From contig NZ_CP151657.1 in NCBI RefSeq assembly GCF_038405225.1, positions 2,542,001 through 2,606,000 of the forward strand: a stretch of 64,000 bases of DNA, given 5' to 3'. The position numbers and the translations under genes are program-made. The notes beneath the pieces were generated by a model. It was not told the DNA's origin. It made no database searches and was given only the letters and a program-made list of their open reading frames with translations. Position 1 is the first letter of the stretch, and every line of letters starts with the position of its first letter. Of the stretch, positions 16,948 to 25,611 are shown one piece after another. This stretch comes from Arthrobacter citreus (lineage in GTDB: Bacteria > Actinomycetota > Actinomycetes > Actinomycetales > Micrococcaceae).

Positions 16948-18516
16948 TTACCACCATGGTCCCGGGTAAACTCCGTTGTCGTTTGCTTCCAGGGAGTATG
17001 TTCCCTTGGTCTCGTCGGTCACCAGTGTCCAGTCGGCGCTGACGGCCTGAGCCGGACGCACTTTCCAGTTTGCCGCCAGCTTTTCACCCGTCATAGCATC
17101 CAGGACGGGCTGCTCGTCAGTGTTTTCGATGTACAGCTTGGAACCGAAGAGGTACAGCGACTGCAGGTTCAGCGCCTGGCCCTGTTCGCTGGTCACCTCC
17201 AGCGTGGATGCCCACGTTGTGGTGTCATACACGCGCAGTGCCGGCAGCGTGGCATCCGATGTGCCGTACTCGACAACCGCCAAGGGTCCGGCCGAATCAA
17301 ACTTCACGCTCTGCGCGCCGGTGAGCTGGTTACGCAGGATTCCGGTGGCTGGATCCACCACGGCAACAAAGTCCTCATTGCCGTTCACCACCACGGTGAG
17401 GCCGCCGGCGTCGAGCGTTGCCGAACAGCTCGGGTAGGTGACGGTGCCGTAGTTGTTTTCCCACAGCTTGGCGCCGGTAGTGGTGCTCCAGGCCGAAATC
17501 AGGCAGCCGTCGTTGCGGTCGGACAGAATCGCCGTCGTTCCATGGTGCGCGGTGAACACTCCGCTGCCCTCGCCTACCTGCTCGAGCGCTGCGTTGAAGA
17601 ACCGCGCCGTCGGCTCGCTGTAGTCCTCGCTCTCCAGGGCCATCGAGCCGTCGCTGCTGCCGTGCAGGGTCAGTTCGCGGAAGTTGTCGTGCTCAATCCC
17701 GGTCACCGGCGCTTCAGCGAGGGGCGCCGTCTTCTTGTCGTCGTAGGTGCGCAGCACCGTGGCGTACTGCTCCGGGTCCAGTCCGGAGGCCGGCGTTCGG
17801 ATTTCCACCAGGGCCGCGAGCTTCGGGGCATCCCCGGTGCCGATGACGTCAAGGGTGCTGCCGGATACTTCCTGGCCGGAGGGCGCCGCAGGCATTGGAT
17901 AGGTGCGGGCGATGGACTCTCCCGGGACGTGGGCTGAAACGCCGTTGGACGTCCGGTAGATCACCATGCCGTTGCGGACTTCCGACGTTGACGGTTCAAA
18001 GCCGGACAGCGGAATGCTGGCCGCTGCCTTCGCGGATGCCGGGGAACCGGCCGACGGCGATGCGCTGGCGGAGCCGCTGCGGGCGGCACTGGGGGTCGCG
18101 CCTGAGCTGGCGGAGGCACCCGCGGAGGCGGAAGGCGAGGGTGAAGCGGACGACGACGGCGCGGCTCCGGTTGCCTCGGTCTGGTCCTTCCAGGGTCCCC
18201 AGACATATATGCCGGCCGCCAGCGCTGCCACCACGATGACGGCGCCGGCGATGGTCAGCGGCGTACGCCGGCTCTTGGACGGGGCCGTCAGTGCTTCCTG
18301 CGCCCCGGGCTGGCCGGAGGGCTGCGGATTGGGCCGGGTATCAGCCCCGGGCTGCTGGTCCTCCGGGCTGGGTGACGGCTGGTCCCGGGGCGCCGGGGGC
18401 GGAGGCGGCGCCGCAGCGGATGGCGCTGCCGCGGATGGCATTGCCGCGGGCATCCCGCAGTTGGCGCAAAAGCTGACTCCGGCTTCCTGCGGTTCCCCGC
18501 AAACTGAACACAACAT
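16948..18516 (-). CDS. zinc-ribbon membrane protein with PQQ-like beta-propeller ectodomain
   Basis: 522 residues. The zinc ribbon is at the very N-terminus (C3, C6, C17, C20), then a Pro/Gln-rich linker, one membrane helix (~86-106), and a Ser/Ala-rich spacer (~115-160). The extracellular part of about 350 residues has propeller-blade repeats of the PQQ/WD type (TTGAKLWENNYGTVTYPSC, DPATGILRNQLTG, DAMTGEKLAANWKV). It is a likely ligand- or protein-binding platform and lacks enzyme motifs. It has the same architecture as the 730-residue protein (ribbon, helix, ectodomain) and lies in the same cluster. Confidence 0.85.
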   Translation of the reverse strand: MLCSVCGEPQEAGVSFCANCGMPAAMPSAAAPSAAAPPPPPAPRDQPSPSPEDQQPGADTRPNPQPSGQPGAQEALTAPSKSRRTPLTIAGAVIVVAALAAGIYVWGPWKDQTEATGAAPSSSASPSPSASAGASASSGATPSAARSGSASASPSAGSPASAKAAASIPLSGFEPSTSEVRNGMVIYRTSNGVSAHVPGESIARTYPMPAAPSGQEVSGSTLDVIGTGDAPKLAALVEIRTPASGLDPEQYATVLRTYDDKKTAPLAEAPVTGIEHDNFRELTLHGSSDGSMALESEDYSEPTARFFNAALEQVGEGSGVFTAHHGTTAILSDRNDGCLISAWSTTTGAKLWENNYGTVTYPSCSATLDAGGLTVVVNGNEDFVAVVDPATGILRNQLTGAQSVKFDSAGPLAVVEYGTSDATLPALRVYDTTTWASTLEVTSEQGQALNLQSLYLFGSKLYIENTDEQPVLDAMTGEKLAANWKVRPAQAVSADWTLVTDETKGTYSLEANDNGVYPGPWW

Positions 18517-18577
18517 GGCGTCCTTTCAATGAGACACAAGGGCTTTCCTGAGCTGCGGTACGCCGCGTCGCCGGCGG

Positions 18578-19636
18578 TTAGGCCGGATGTTCTTCCAGCC
18601 ACCGCACAAGGTCTTCCGTCAAAACCCGGTAGCCGTCCGCGGTGGGATGCAGTATTTCCTGGGATGCGGAAACCGAGGCCACCGCACCCAGAAGTGGCCC
18701 AATGCGGGCCGTGTTCACCAGGGGATCCGCGCTGCAGGCTCCCCGGCCGGCAAAGGAATCCTCCAGTGCACCGGCGTACCTCACGTCCGGCAGGCCCGCT
18801 GCCTGCACGGATTCCTCCAGCACTGCGTTCAGGGCGTCGGTGACACGCAGCCCGAAGTCCAGTTCCCCGGACGACAGCCGCCCGCATTCAGCAGCACCGG
18901 CGTCGAACATTCGCGGATACGGCAGTACGAGCACCGGCGCACGGGCCGCGGTCCCCACCCTGCGGTAGGTCTCCGTGAGCTCCGGGCCCAGCGAAAGCAG
19001 CTTCTGCTCCGTGCTTTTCGCCAGGCCGATGTCCTCACCGCAGGGCTCTGTTGCAGCCACGCAGGCCTGCAGCAGGTCCGCGAAGCCCAGATCGTTGCCG
19101 CCAATAGACAGAAGGACAAGGTCAGGACGCACTCCGGCCATTTGCTCCAACTGCGCCGGAACTCCGCCGGGACCGTGCCCTTCCACCTGCTGCGCGGTTT
19201 CCAGCGCGGAAATGCGCGCACGCGAGCAGGCAAAGTTGTGGACAATAGGCCCGGTTTGCGGACCCGTCTCCCCCGCCGATGCCAGCGCCTCGGAGCTGCG
19301 GTGGCAAAGGCTTTCGGCGACGCCGTCAATCGGTTTGTAGGAACCGGCGCCTTCACCGGCAGCAAAGGAATCGCCGAGCAGCACCACCTGTGCCGGTTTC
19401 CCTGGTTTCCCGATAAGCGCCGCCAGCCTTGCCGCAGCAGCAGGAGCCCGTTCGGGTGCCGGCTCCCGCGTAGTTACCTCCCCGGGTGCCGCCGGAACGG
19501 GTGCGGAACCGGACGGCTCCTGCGTAACCGGCGGGGTACGGCTGGCGGCCGGAGTGCTCTCTTCAACGGCAGGGGCAGGCGAGCATCCCGCCAGAAGAAT
19601 CCCTGCCGCCAGCATCCCGACCGCCAGCCTTTTCAT
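18578..19636 (-). CDS. SGNH/GDSL hydrolase lipoprotein
   Basis: 352 residues. The signal peptide ends in a lipobox (LLAGC, Cys18), so the protein is tethered on the outer face. SGNH blocks are present: GDS at 88-90 (nucleophile), GGND at 179-182, and HPTADGY at about 330-336 with the catalytic Asp/His pair pattern D-x-x-H partly shifted (H at ~330). This family deacetylates or de-esterifies lipids and glycans. Its ATG overlaps the stop of the upstream zinc-ribbon gene by one base (TAATG). The pairing suggests an envelope-modifying role for the cluster. Confidence 0.88.
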   Translation of the reverse strand: MKRLAVGMLAAGILLAGCSPAPAVEESTPAASRTPPVTQEPSGSAPVPAAPGEVTTREPAPERAPAAAARLAALIGKPGKPAQVVLLGDSFAAGEGAGSYKPIDGVAESLCHRSSEALASAGETGPQTGPIVHNFACSRARISALETAQQVEGHGPGGVPAQLEQMAGVRPDLVLLSIGGNDLGFADLLQACVAATEPCGEDIGLAKSTEQKLLSLGPELTETYRRVGTAARAPVLVLPYPRMFDAGAAECGRLSSGELDFGLRVTDALNAVLEESVQAAGLPDVRYAGALEDSFAGRGACSADPLVNTARIGPLLGAVASVSASQEILHPTADGYRVLTEDLVRWLEEHPA

Positions 19637-21648
19637 TAGCTGCGCAGGCGGAGCGCCTGGTCCACTGCGGGGTCCCCGAGTTGTCCCAGCCAGGTCAGCA
19701 AAGCCGGGTACGTGGACGGGTTGGCCGCCACAGCGGGACGGGTCTCCGGATGATTGGCGGCCAGTTCCTGCAACCGCGCCAGCGGGGTCTGAGGATTAGC
19801 CGCTTCCTTCATCAGGTCCGATCCGCCGTCAGCGGCGGGCTGCGCCGCTGTGGAACCGGCCGTGGAACCGGCGCCGGGGCTGGGCTTCTGAGCGGCAGCC
19901 GGGGTTTCGGCTTTCTTGGATTCGGCTTTGACCGGCTGAACCGGCTGTTCCTTCATCTGGACCGGCCGTCCGGACTGGGCCTGCGGAGCTTGCTGTGTTT
20001 GACCCTGACCGGCCGCCTGGGCCGGTGTCTGCTGAACCCGTGTCTGCGCGGTGGGCTGTGCAGCGGGAGCACCGGCAAAAGTGAAGCCCGATGTCCCGGA
20101 GCCGTTGCCGCCGGGAAGGGACGTGAAATGTTCACGGGAAGCACGCGGCAGCCACAGCACCGAGAGGATGGCAGCCGGGACCACGAAGGTCAGCAGCAGG
20201 ATGACAGCACCGAGGTAGCCCTCATGCTGAACGGCCCAGACGATCATGAGCACCAGGCCAAGGACAAACAGCAGTCCGGCGTATCCGGTGGGGATGATGT
20301 AGGCGGAGCGGGGGTCCTTGCCCATGAGGCGCATGGTCACCACGGCTCCGGCTGTCAGCAGCAGTCCGAAGAACAGGGCGAGGACCTGCGGCACGTAACC
20401 GTCCGAGTAGTCGCTCGTGGCCTTCGTGATCAGGCCGATGGCAGCCGTGAGGGTGAGGACGCCGCTGAGCCCCGCGGCCAGGAGCAGCCACGGCTGCAGC
20501 CCGCTGCGGGCATCCGCCGGTGCCACTGCCGAAGCTTCGGTGAGACGGGCGACGGAGGGCGCGGAGACTGCGGCGCCAAAGGCCATCCAGAAGACAACGG
20601 AGAACCCGGGTGAGATGGAATTCAGGCTCAGGTTCAGCAGCGTCTGGTCCTCAAAGAGGGCAATCAGTGACAGGAACGCGGAACCGAAAGCCAGGATGAC
20701 GCCGGCACGGCGCCAGCGGTCGGAGCGTTTGTTGAGCTGCAGTGCAATGAAAACCAGAACGGCCGCACTGGCCAGCGCCGTGAGGGTGGCGGCGAGTCCC
20801 CAGCCGGTGATGTCCGGGAATCCGGTATCGCCCATGGCCACCCAGTAACGGATGATCTGGACGAGGGCCACCACGGTTGCCAGCCCGGCGATGCCGAGGC
20901 TGACGTAAATCCAGCGCTGGTTGCGGGGCTGATCCACGTCTCCGGGCGCAATTTCTCCGCACCGCGGCTGCGCTGCCAAAACAGCTCCGGCGAGGCCAAA
21001 GGCCAGAGCCGGGCCGAGGGTCCCAAAGGTGCTCGGTTCAAAGGTCTTGGACGTGATCAGGTGCAGGGCAACATACACCAGCACCAAAATGAAGTACGGA
21101 ATGTTGGCCAGAAGCTTCAGGTCCTGGATCTTGCGGTAACCGACGCTCGGTCCAAAGACACCCGCGCGCCAGATGTAGCTGATACCCAGTGACAGCAGGC
21201 TGACCAGGGTAATCAGGATGACGTCGATGCGGGTGCCTGCCCGGGATTCCTCATAGGATCCGTAGCTGAAGGCGGAAGCGTCGTCGACAATCCACACCAT
21301 GAACAGGGAAAGGATCAGCGCCAGGGCGGCGATGCCGTCCCGGATATAATCGCTCACCGGAATGCCGGCGAACGCCCCGTTGGACTTCTTGGGGGCAGCG
21401 GCCGGAGCCGCGCCTGTCTCCGGAACACTACCGGCCGGGCTGTGTCCCTGGCCGTGCCCGTCCTGATGGGCGGCCCCGACGCCAGCGTATTCAGGCTGCC
21501 GCTGGGCTTCCGCCTGCACCGGGGCCCCGGCGGTCCCGGCTGCGGAGGCCGCCGTCGTGGTGTCGCCGGATGCTGCCTTTGTACCGCAGCTCACGCAAAA
21601 GCGCGCTTCCGGTGTTAGTTGCTGCCCACATTGGACGCAGAATTTCAT
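19636..21648 (-). CDS. zinc-ribbon polytopic membrane protein with C-terminal leucine-rich-repeat-variant domain
   Basis: 670 residues from the ATG at 21648, with AGGGAAG upstream; a longer frame lacks a plausible start. The zinc ribbon has C4, C7, C18 and C21, followed by a Gln/Gly-rich linker. From about residue 105 onward there are ten or more hydrophobic helices reaching to about residue 520. A Gln/Pro/Ala-rich segment and a C-terminal helical unit then follow (~622-670; LARLQELAANHPETRPAVAA) that matches the leucine-rich-repeat variant used by Actinobacteria for protein contact. Translationally coupled on both sides (ATGA upstream, TAATG downstream). No transport family is recognised with confidence. 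Confidence 0.85.
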   Translation of the reverse strand: MKFCVQCGQQLTPEARFCVSCGTKAASGDTTTAASAAGTAGAPVQAEAQRQPEYAGVGAAHQDGHGQGHSPAGSVPETGAAPAAAPKKSNGAFAGIPVSDYIRDGIAALALILSLFMVWIVDDASAFSYGSYEESRAGTRIDVILITLVSLLSLGISYIWRAGVFGPSVGYRKIQDLKLLANIPYFILVLVYVALHLITSKTFEPSTFGTLGPALAFGLAGAVLAAQPRCGEIAPGDVDQPRNQRWIYVSLGIAGLATVVALVQIIRYWVAMGDTGFPDITGWGLAATLTALASAAVLVFIALQLNKRSDRWRRAGVILAFGSAFLSLIALFEDQTLLNLSLNSISPGFSVVFWMAFGAAVSAPSVARLTEASAVAPADARSGLQPWLLLAAGLSGVLTLTAAIGLITKATSDYSDGYVPQVLALFFGLLLTAGAVVTMRLMGKDPRSAYIIPTGYAGLLFVLGLVLMIVWAVQHEGYLGAVILLLTFVVPAAILSVLWLPRASREHFTSLPGGNGSGTSGFTFAGAPAAQPTAQTRVQQTPAQAAGQGQTQQAPQAQSGRPVQMKEQPVQPVKAESKKAETPAAAQKPSPGAGSTAGSTAAQPAADGGSDLMKEAANPQTPLARLQELAANHPETRPAVAANPSTYPALLTWLGQLGDPAVDQALRLRS

Positions 21649-22064
21649 AACACTTCCCTCTTGTAATGGTTGTAAGTGGCAGGCCACGCCCATTCCGACG
21701 CCGGCTTCCGCCGGACGCCACAGCGAAAGCTTTCATGATGCCGTGGCCTCCGGTCTGGTCCAAGGCTTCTGGGAGGCGTAGCAAAGCGCCGCGTGCGTGC
21801 GGAGGCATCACGATGAAAAGGCCCGGTGCCCATCGCTGTCAGTGTCAGCAGCACTCCGGTAAGGATGGCCACATTGCAGCCGGATTTCTGAAACCCTTCG
21901 GCGGGGCCGGCCCCGGGGGTAGCGCCCTCGGGTGCAATTCCGATCCCGCGGATGACGGGCACCGTGTGGCAGGCATTGTCGTTCGGATCAGGCTCGCGGC
22001 ATGGACCGCACAACGTCCAGTCCGGCTGGAGCTTGGCGCCGCAGGACATGCAAAAGTTCAGCAA
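21645..22064 (-). CDS. small zinc-ribbon protein, possibly degenerate
   Basis: 139 residues from a TTG at 22064; only this start keeps the first ribbon cysteine. C5, C8, C19 and C22 form the ribbon, very like that of the 730-residue protein (CMSCGA-LQP-W---CG-C). One hydrophobic segment follows (63-80). The last ~55 residues are basic and low-complexity and do not look like a folded domain, so the ancestral ectodomain may have been lost or frameshifted. Its TGA overlaps the ATG of the next gene (ATGA), which argues that it is translated. The ribosome-binding GGGGG lies in a small hairpin (22075-22090, AAAAAA loop). Confidence 0.55.
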   Translation of the reverse strand: MLNFCMSCGAKLQPDWTLCGPCREPDPNDNACHTVPVIRGIGIAPEGATPGAGPAEGFQKSGCNVAILTGVLLTLTAMGTGPFHRDASARTRRFATPPRSLGPDRRPRHHESFRCGVRRKPASEWAWPATYNHYKREVL

Positions 22065-22103
22065 AAGTTTTTTCCCCCGAAAAAACGGGGAATGCGAGTG
22101 CAG

Positions 22104-22145
22104 CTATCCCCCGATAAAACAACACTCTTACAGCGAGGAGCCTAG
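22104..22145 (-). promoter_or_regulatory. leader motif shared by two zinc-ribbon genes, copy 2
   Basis: Minus-strand order TAGGCTCC, GTTGTT, TCGGGGGATA, as at 16650-16688. The TAGGCTCC-to-GTTGTT gap differs (13 versus 9 bases), while the GTTGTT-to-GGGGATA gap is nearly equal. It lies about 40-80 bases upstream of the TTG start. Confidence 0.5.
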
Positions 22146-22202
22146 CACGCGGGGAGCCTTTTAATGCGCTGCTAATCACCGCTAAACGCGCTCCACACGG
22201 GG

Positions 22203-23546
22203 TTATTTAAAGGCGTCAGCCACTCCTGGAATTGTTTGCCGATAAACGTCCAGGAGTTTTTGCGCCACGGAAACGGAATCCACCAGTGGGTGAGCCGCCA
22301 GCGCCCGCCAGGCCAGCACGGGATCCCGGTGCACGGATGCGGCGATGGTCAGCTGCTCCACCGCTTTGACCTGCTGCAGCAGCCCCAGCATTTCGCCCCT
22401 GACCGGGGCAACCTTTTGGGCGCTGACGCCGCCGGCCCTCACGTCGCAGGCCACCTCAATCACTGCTTCATCCGGCAGCTCCGGGACAGTGCCGCGGTTG
22501 GCCACGTTGAGGATCATGGTTCCGGCGGTTCCATCCGTCAGGCCGCCCATCAGCTCCAGGGCCACGCCCTGGTATCCCCCGCCATCGAGATCGCTCTCCT
22601 GCCGGTTGTTGCGTTCGTCCTCGGGGCGGCTTTCGGCCATGTAGCTGGCCTCGCGTTCATGCTTTGTCCGGTTCCACAGCTCCAGAGCGCTGTCCGGATG
22701 CCGGTGCGCCTGGTCGTAGAACCCGGACTGCTGGCGCTGGAGGAATTCGCCGCGGGTCTCGGCCGCGGTGCGGATGCGTTCGGTCGCCTCGCGCTGGAAG
22801 TAGTAGTAGTACAGGTATTCGTTGGGCACCGCACCCAGGGCACGCACCCAGTCAAAGCCCATCAGCCGGGCTTCTTCCATCTGTCCCAGCGCGGCGTCGT
22901 CGGCGAGCAGTCCCGGCAGCCTGTCTTCACCGGCCACGGAAATCCGGCGCAGCCAGCCCAAATGGTTCAGCCCAACATAGTCAAAGTCCACCGCGCCCGG
23001 TGTGGATCCCACGGCGTGCACCGCACGGCGCATCAACCCGATGGGGGTGTCGCAGATGCCGATCACCCGGTCCCCGAGCACCGCGCGCATGGCTTCAGTG
23101 ACCATGCCGGCCGGGTTGGTGAAGTTGATGACCCAGGCCTCCGGGGCCACCGCTGCCACCCGTTCGGCCAGACGCCGGGCCGCCGGAAGTGTCCGCAGCG
23201 CATACGCCAGTCCGCCGGGCCCCACCGTTTCCTGGCCGAGGACGCCCAAATCCAGGGCAACGCGCTCATCGGCGATGCGCCCCTCCGCTCCACCCACGCG
23301 CATGGCGGAGAAGACAAAAGCGGCTCCCCGCAGCGCGGCGTCGAGCTCCGTGGCTACGGTGACCCGCGGCGGGCGGGATGTGGCGGCGGCCAGCTGGGCG
23401 AGCACCGACTGCATCACGGCCAGCCGCTCCGGTGCGCTGTCATACAGACACAGTTCGGTGACGCGGGCGGCGGCGTCCTCAGCGGCGAGCGCCTCGAAAA
23501 TCTGGGGAACACGGAAGCCTCCGCCGCCGATCAGGGTGAGTTTCAT
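22203..23546 (-). CDS. GH4-family glycosidase (6-phospho-beta-glucosidase type)
   Basis: 447 residues, full length for GH4. These cytosolic enzymes use NAD+ and a divalent metal in an oxidation-elimination mechanism. Visible are the Rossmann start LTLIGGGGFRVPQIF, NFTNPAGMVTEA, the metal-ligand cysteine region GICDTPIGL and the YVGLNHLGWL histidine segment. The CDTP form belongs to the 6-phospho-beta-glucosidase-like branch. The DeoR gene overlaps its start (ATGA). Divergent partners are a PfkB kinase and an ABC sugar importer; no PTS gene is seen, so the phosphorylated substrate would have to come from the kinase. Confidence 0.9.
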   Translation of the reverse strand: MKLTLIGGGGFRVPQIFEALAAEDAAARVTELCLYDSAPERLAVMQSVLAQLAAATSRPPRVTVATELDAALRGAAFVFSAMRVGGAEGRIADERVALDLGVLGQETVGPGGLAYALRTLPAARRLAERVAAVAPEAWVINFTNPAGMVTEAMRAVLGDRVIGICDTPIGLMRRAVHAVGSTPGAVDFDYVGLNHLGWLRRISVAGEDRLPGLLADDAALGQMEEARLMGFDWVRALGAVPNEYLYYYYFQREATERIRTAAETRGEFLQRQQSGFYDQAHRHPDSALELWNRTKHEREASYMAESRPEDERNNRQESDLDGGGYQGVALELMGGLTDGTAGTMILNVANRGTVPELPDEAVIEVACDVRAGGVSAQKVAPVRGEMLGLLQQVKAVEQLTIAASVHRDPVLAWRALAAHPLVDSVSVAQKLLDVYRQTIPGVADAFK

Positions 23547-24355
23547 ACGGTTATTACGTCGCTTCCTGCTTGCCGGAACAGCTCCAGCGTTGGCGGATCA
23601 GAGTGGATCGATGTGATCAGGGTGGTGAAGGCTCCCGCCGAGGCCACCGGACGGATGCCGGTGCCCGGGAACTTGGTTTCATCGGCGGCGAGCACAATGT
23701 GCGGAGCGGCCGCCAAAAGGGCCTGCTTGACCGGCACTTCGGTTCCGGTGGTGTCCATGACACTGCCGTCCGGCTGGACGCCGCTGGTGCCCAGGAAGCA
23801 GATGGTGGCCCGCAGGCTGCGCAGCGCATCCTCCGTCAGGCTCCCCGCCAGCGAGTGGCAGGACCGGCGGAGCATTCCCCCGAGCAGGATCAGTTCGGTG
23901 GCCGGGTCATCGCGCAGTTCGTCCAGGACCGCCACGCTGGCGGTGATCACTGTGACGGCACGCCCGCGAAGCGCCCTGGCGATCAGGGCGGCGGTGGTGC
24001 CGATGTCCAGGACCACGACGTCGCCGTCGCGCACCAGTTCCGCGGCCCGGACCGCGATCCGCTGCTCGGATGAGGACCCGGGGGCCGGGGCTGCGGCGGG
24101 GCGGGATGCGGCTGGCGGTGCCGCGCCGGGCCCGGACTTCTCCGGATGGACCATGTGGTCCGGCTGCCCGTGCTGGTTCATCCCGGCACCCCCGCCCCGG
24201 ACGCGCCGGAGCAGGCCCCGCCCGTTGAGCGCGTTGAGGTCCCTGCGGATGGTGGATTCGCTGACGTCAACCAGGCGCGCCAGGTCCGAGACGGAGGCGC
24301 TGCCGGTTTCCTGCACCCTGCGCAAGATTGCGGAATGCCTGCTGTCAGTGAGCAT
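23543..24355 (-). CDS. DeoR-family transcriptional regulator
   Basis: 270 residues from the ATG at 24355; a TTG seven codons earlier is possible. The N-terminal DeoR helix-turn-helix is clear (RHSAILRRVQETGSASVSDL, then VSESTIRRDLNALNGRGLLRRV). The C-terminal sugar-phosphate-sensing DeoRC domain has VVLDIGTTAALIA, LRATICFLGTSGVQPDG and the lysine/threonine segment ADETKFPGTG. Members repress sugar catabolic genes and are released by a phosphorylated sugar. Overlaps the GH4 start and faces the kinase/ABC operon, so it probably controls both. Confidence 0.9.
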   Translation of the reverse strand: MLTDSRHSAILRRVQETGSASVSDLARLVDVSESTIRRDLNALNGRGLLRRVRGGGAGMNQHGQPDHMVHPEKSGPGAAPPAASRPAAAPAPGSSSEQRIAVRAAELVRDGDVVVLDIGTTAALIARALRGRAVTVITASVAVLDELRDDPATELILLGGMLRRSCHSLAGSLTEDALRSLRATICFLGTSGVQPDGSVMDTTGTEVPVKQALLAAAPHIVLAADETKFPGTGIRPVASAGAFTTLITSIHSDPPTLELFRQAGSDVITV

Positions 24356-24392
24356 GAGCCTGACCCTAGCAGTCAAAATCAGCCAGCTTCAA

Positions 24393-24420
24393 GCATTTCG
24401 TTTCTTGTTCTGCTCAATGC
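24393..24420. promoter_or_regulatory. candidate DeoR operator/divergent promoter
   Basis: Between the DeoR and kinase genes there is an AT-richer block with GCATT (24393-24397) and AATGC (24416-24420) framing TTTCTTGTTCTG. The position fits the operator; symmetry is modest. Confidence 0.35.
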
Positions 24421-24524
24421 TGCGTGCTAGCGTCCAAGGGCAAGCGGCAATCCACACCGATCACGCCTGCCCCACTATCCACGGATACCTGTGCAGCGAC
24501 GCGCAACAGGGGAAGAAGAACCAG

Positions 24525-25604
24525 GTGACAAACACGCAGAACCCCGATACCCGGCTGGACCTGTTCCTCACGGGCCCACTGTTTTTCGACATTGTCTTTA
24601 CCGGCCTGCCCGCATCCCCCCAGCCGGGCACCGAAGTATGGGCCGAGGGCATGGGCTCCCTGCCCGGCGGCATCGCCAATCTGGCCGTTGCCGCATCCCG
24701 GCTGGGCCTGAAGACCGGTCTCGCCGCCGGTTTCGGCGATGATGCCTACGGAGCCTGGGCCTGGTCCCTGCTGGAACAGCAGGAGAAGATCGACCTGCAG
24801 CGTTCGCGCACCTTCCGCGGCTGGCACTCCGCCGTCACGGTGTCCCTGGCCCGGCAGGGAGACCGCAGCATGATCACCCACGGCCATCCCATTCCCGTCA
24901 CCCAGCGCGAGCTGATCGGCACCCCGCCCCCGGCCCGGGCGGCCCTGGCCGAACTGGTGCGCCCGGACGGCGAGGAACCCTGGTGGAAGGATTACGGCGC
25001 GGGGGAAACCCTGGTGTTCGCCGGCGTGGGCTGGGACCCCAGCGAGCTGTGGGATCCGGCGGTGCTGGCCGACCTGCCGCTGTGCCATGCGTTCCTGCCG
25101 AACCACGTGGAAGCCATGGCCTACACCCGCACCGACACCCCCGAAACGGCGCTCAGCCGGCTGTCGGACCAGGTTCCGCTCGCCGTCGTCACCAAGGGTG
25201 CCGACGGCGCCATTGCCACCGATGCCTCCACCGGCGAAACCGCTTCCGTTCCCGGCCTGCGCGTCAACGCCCTGGACCCCACCGGCGCCGGTGACGTCTT
25301 TGCGGCCGGGATGGTGACCGGCACCCTGGAGCAGTGGCCGCTGGAGCAGCGGCTGCTTTTCGCGTCCCTGTGTTCAGCCCTGTCCGTGCAGCACTTCGGC
25401 GGATCGCTCGCCGCGCCGGGTTGGGGCGACATCATGGACTGGTGGGAACCCGCCAAGGCCCGGTCCGCAGGCAACCAGGAATCCGCTGACATCGCCCGGC
25501 GCTACGGCTTCCTCGATGACCTCGTATCGGACAAGGCGCACAACGCCGTCCGCCGGGCCGAGGCCACCTTCGGCCTGCTCACCGAAGTGGAGGCCTTCTC
25601 ATGA
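24525..25604 (+). CDS. PfkB-family carbohydrate kinase
   Basis: 359 residues from a GTG at 24525; the upstream open frame is an artefact of the antisense GH4/DeoR genes. Substrate-binding signature PGGIANLAVAASRLGLKTGLAAGFGDDAYG lies at about residues 48-78 (in pieces GGIANLAVAASRLG and GFGDDAYG). The ATP-site anion hole and catalytic base are in NALDPTGAGDVFAAG (about 250-264). It is followed by an unusual C-terminal extension of ~60 residues ending at the operon's palindrome. First gene of the importer operon. With the GH4 enzyme it implies phosphorylation of the imported glycoside or of a released sugar. Confidence 0.9.
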   Translation: MTNTQNPDTRLDLFLTGPLFFDIVFTGLPASPQPGTEVWAEGMGSLPGGIANLAVAASRLGLKTGLAAGFGDDAYGAWAWSLLEQQEKIDLQRSRTFRGWHSAVTVSLARQGDRSMITHGHPIPVTQRELIGTPPPARAALAELVRPDGEEPWWKDYGAGETLVFAGVGWDPSELWDPAVLADLPLCHAFLPNHVEAMAYTRTDTPETALSRLSDQVPLAVVTKGADGAIATDASTGETASVPGLRVNALDPTGAGDVFAAGMVTGTLEQWPLEQRLLFASLCSALSVQHFGGSLAAPGWGDIMDWWEPAKARSAGNQESADIARRYGFLDDLVSDKAHNAVRRAEATFGLLTEVEAFS

Positions 25605-25611
25605 ACCCCCG

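Noticed and set aside
22236-24524. Long open frame in front of the PfkB kinase that would make a protein of over 1,100 residues
   Set aside because: It runs antisense through the GH4 and DeoR genes and reads as unstructured sequence. The real kinase starts with the GTG at 24525 after a ribosome-binding site.
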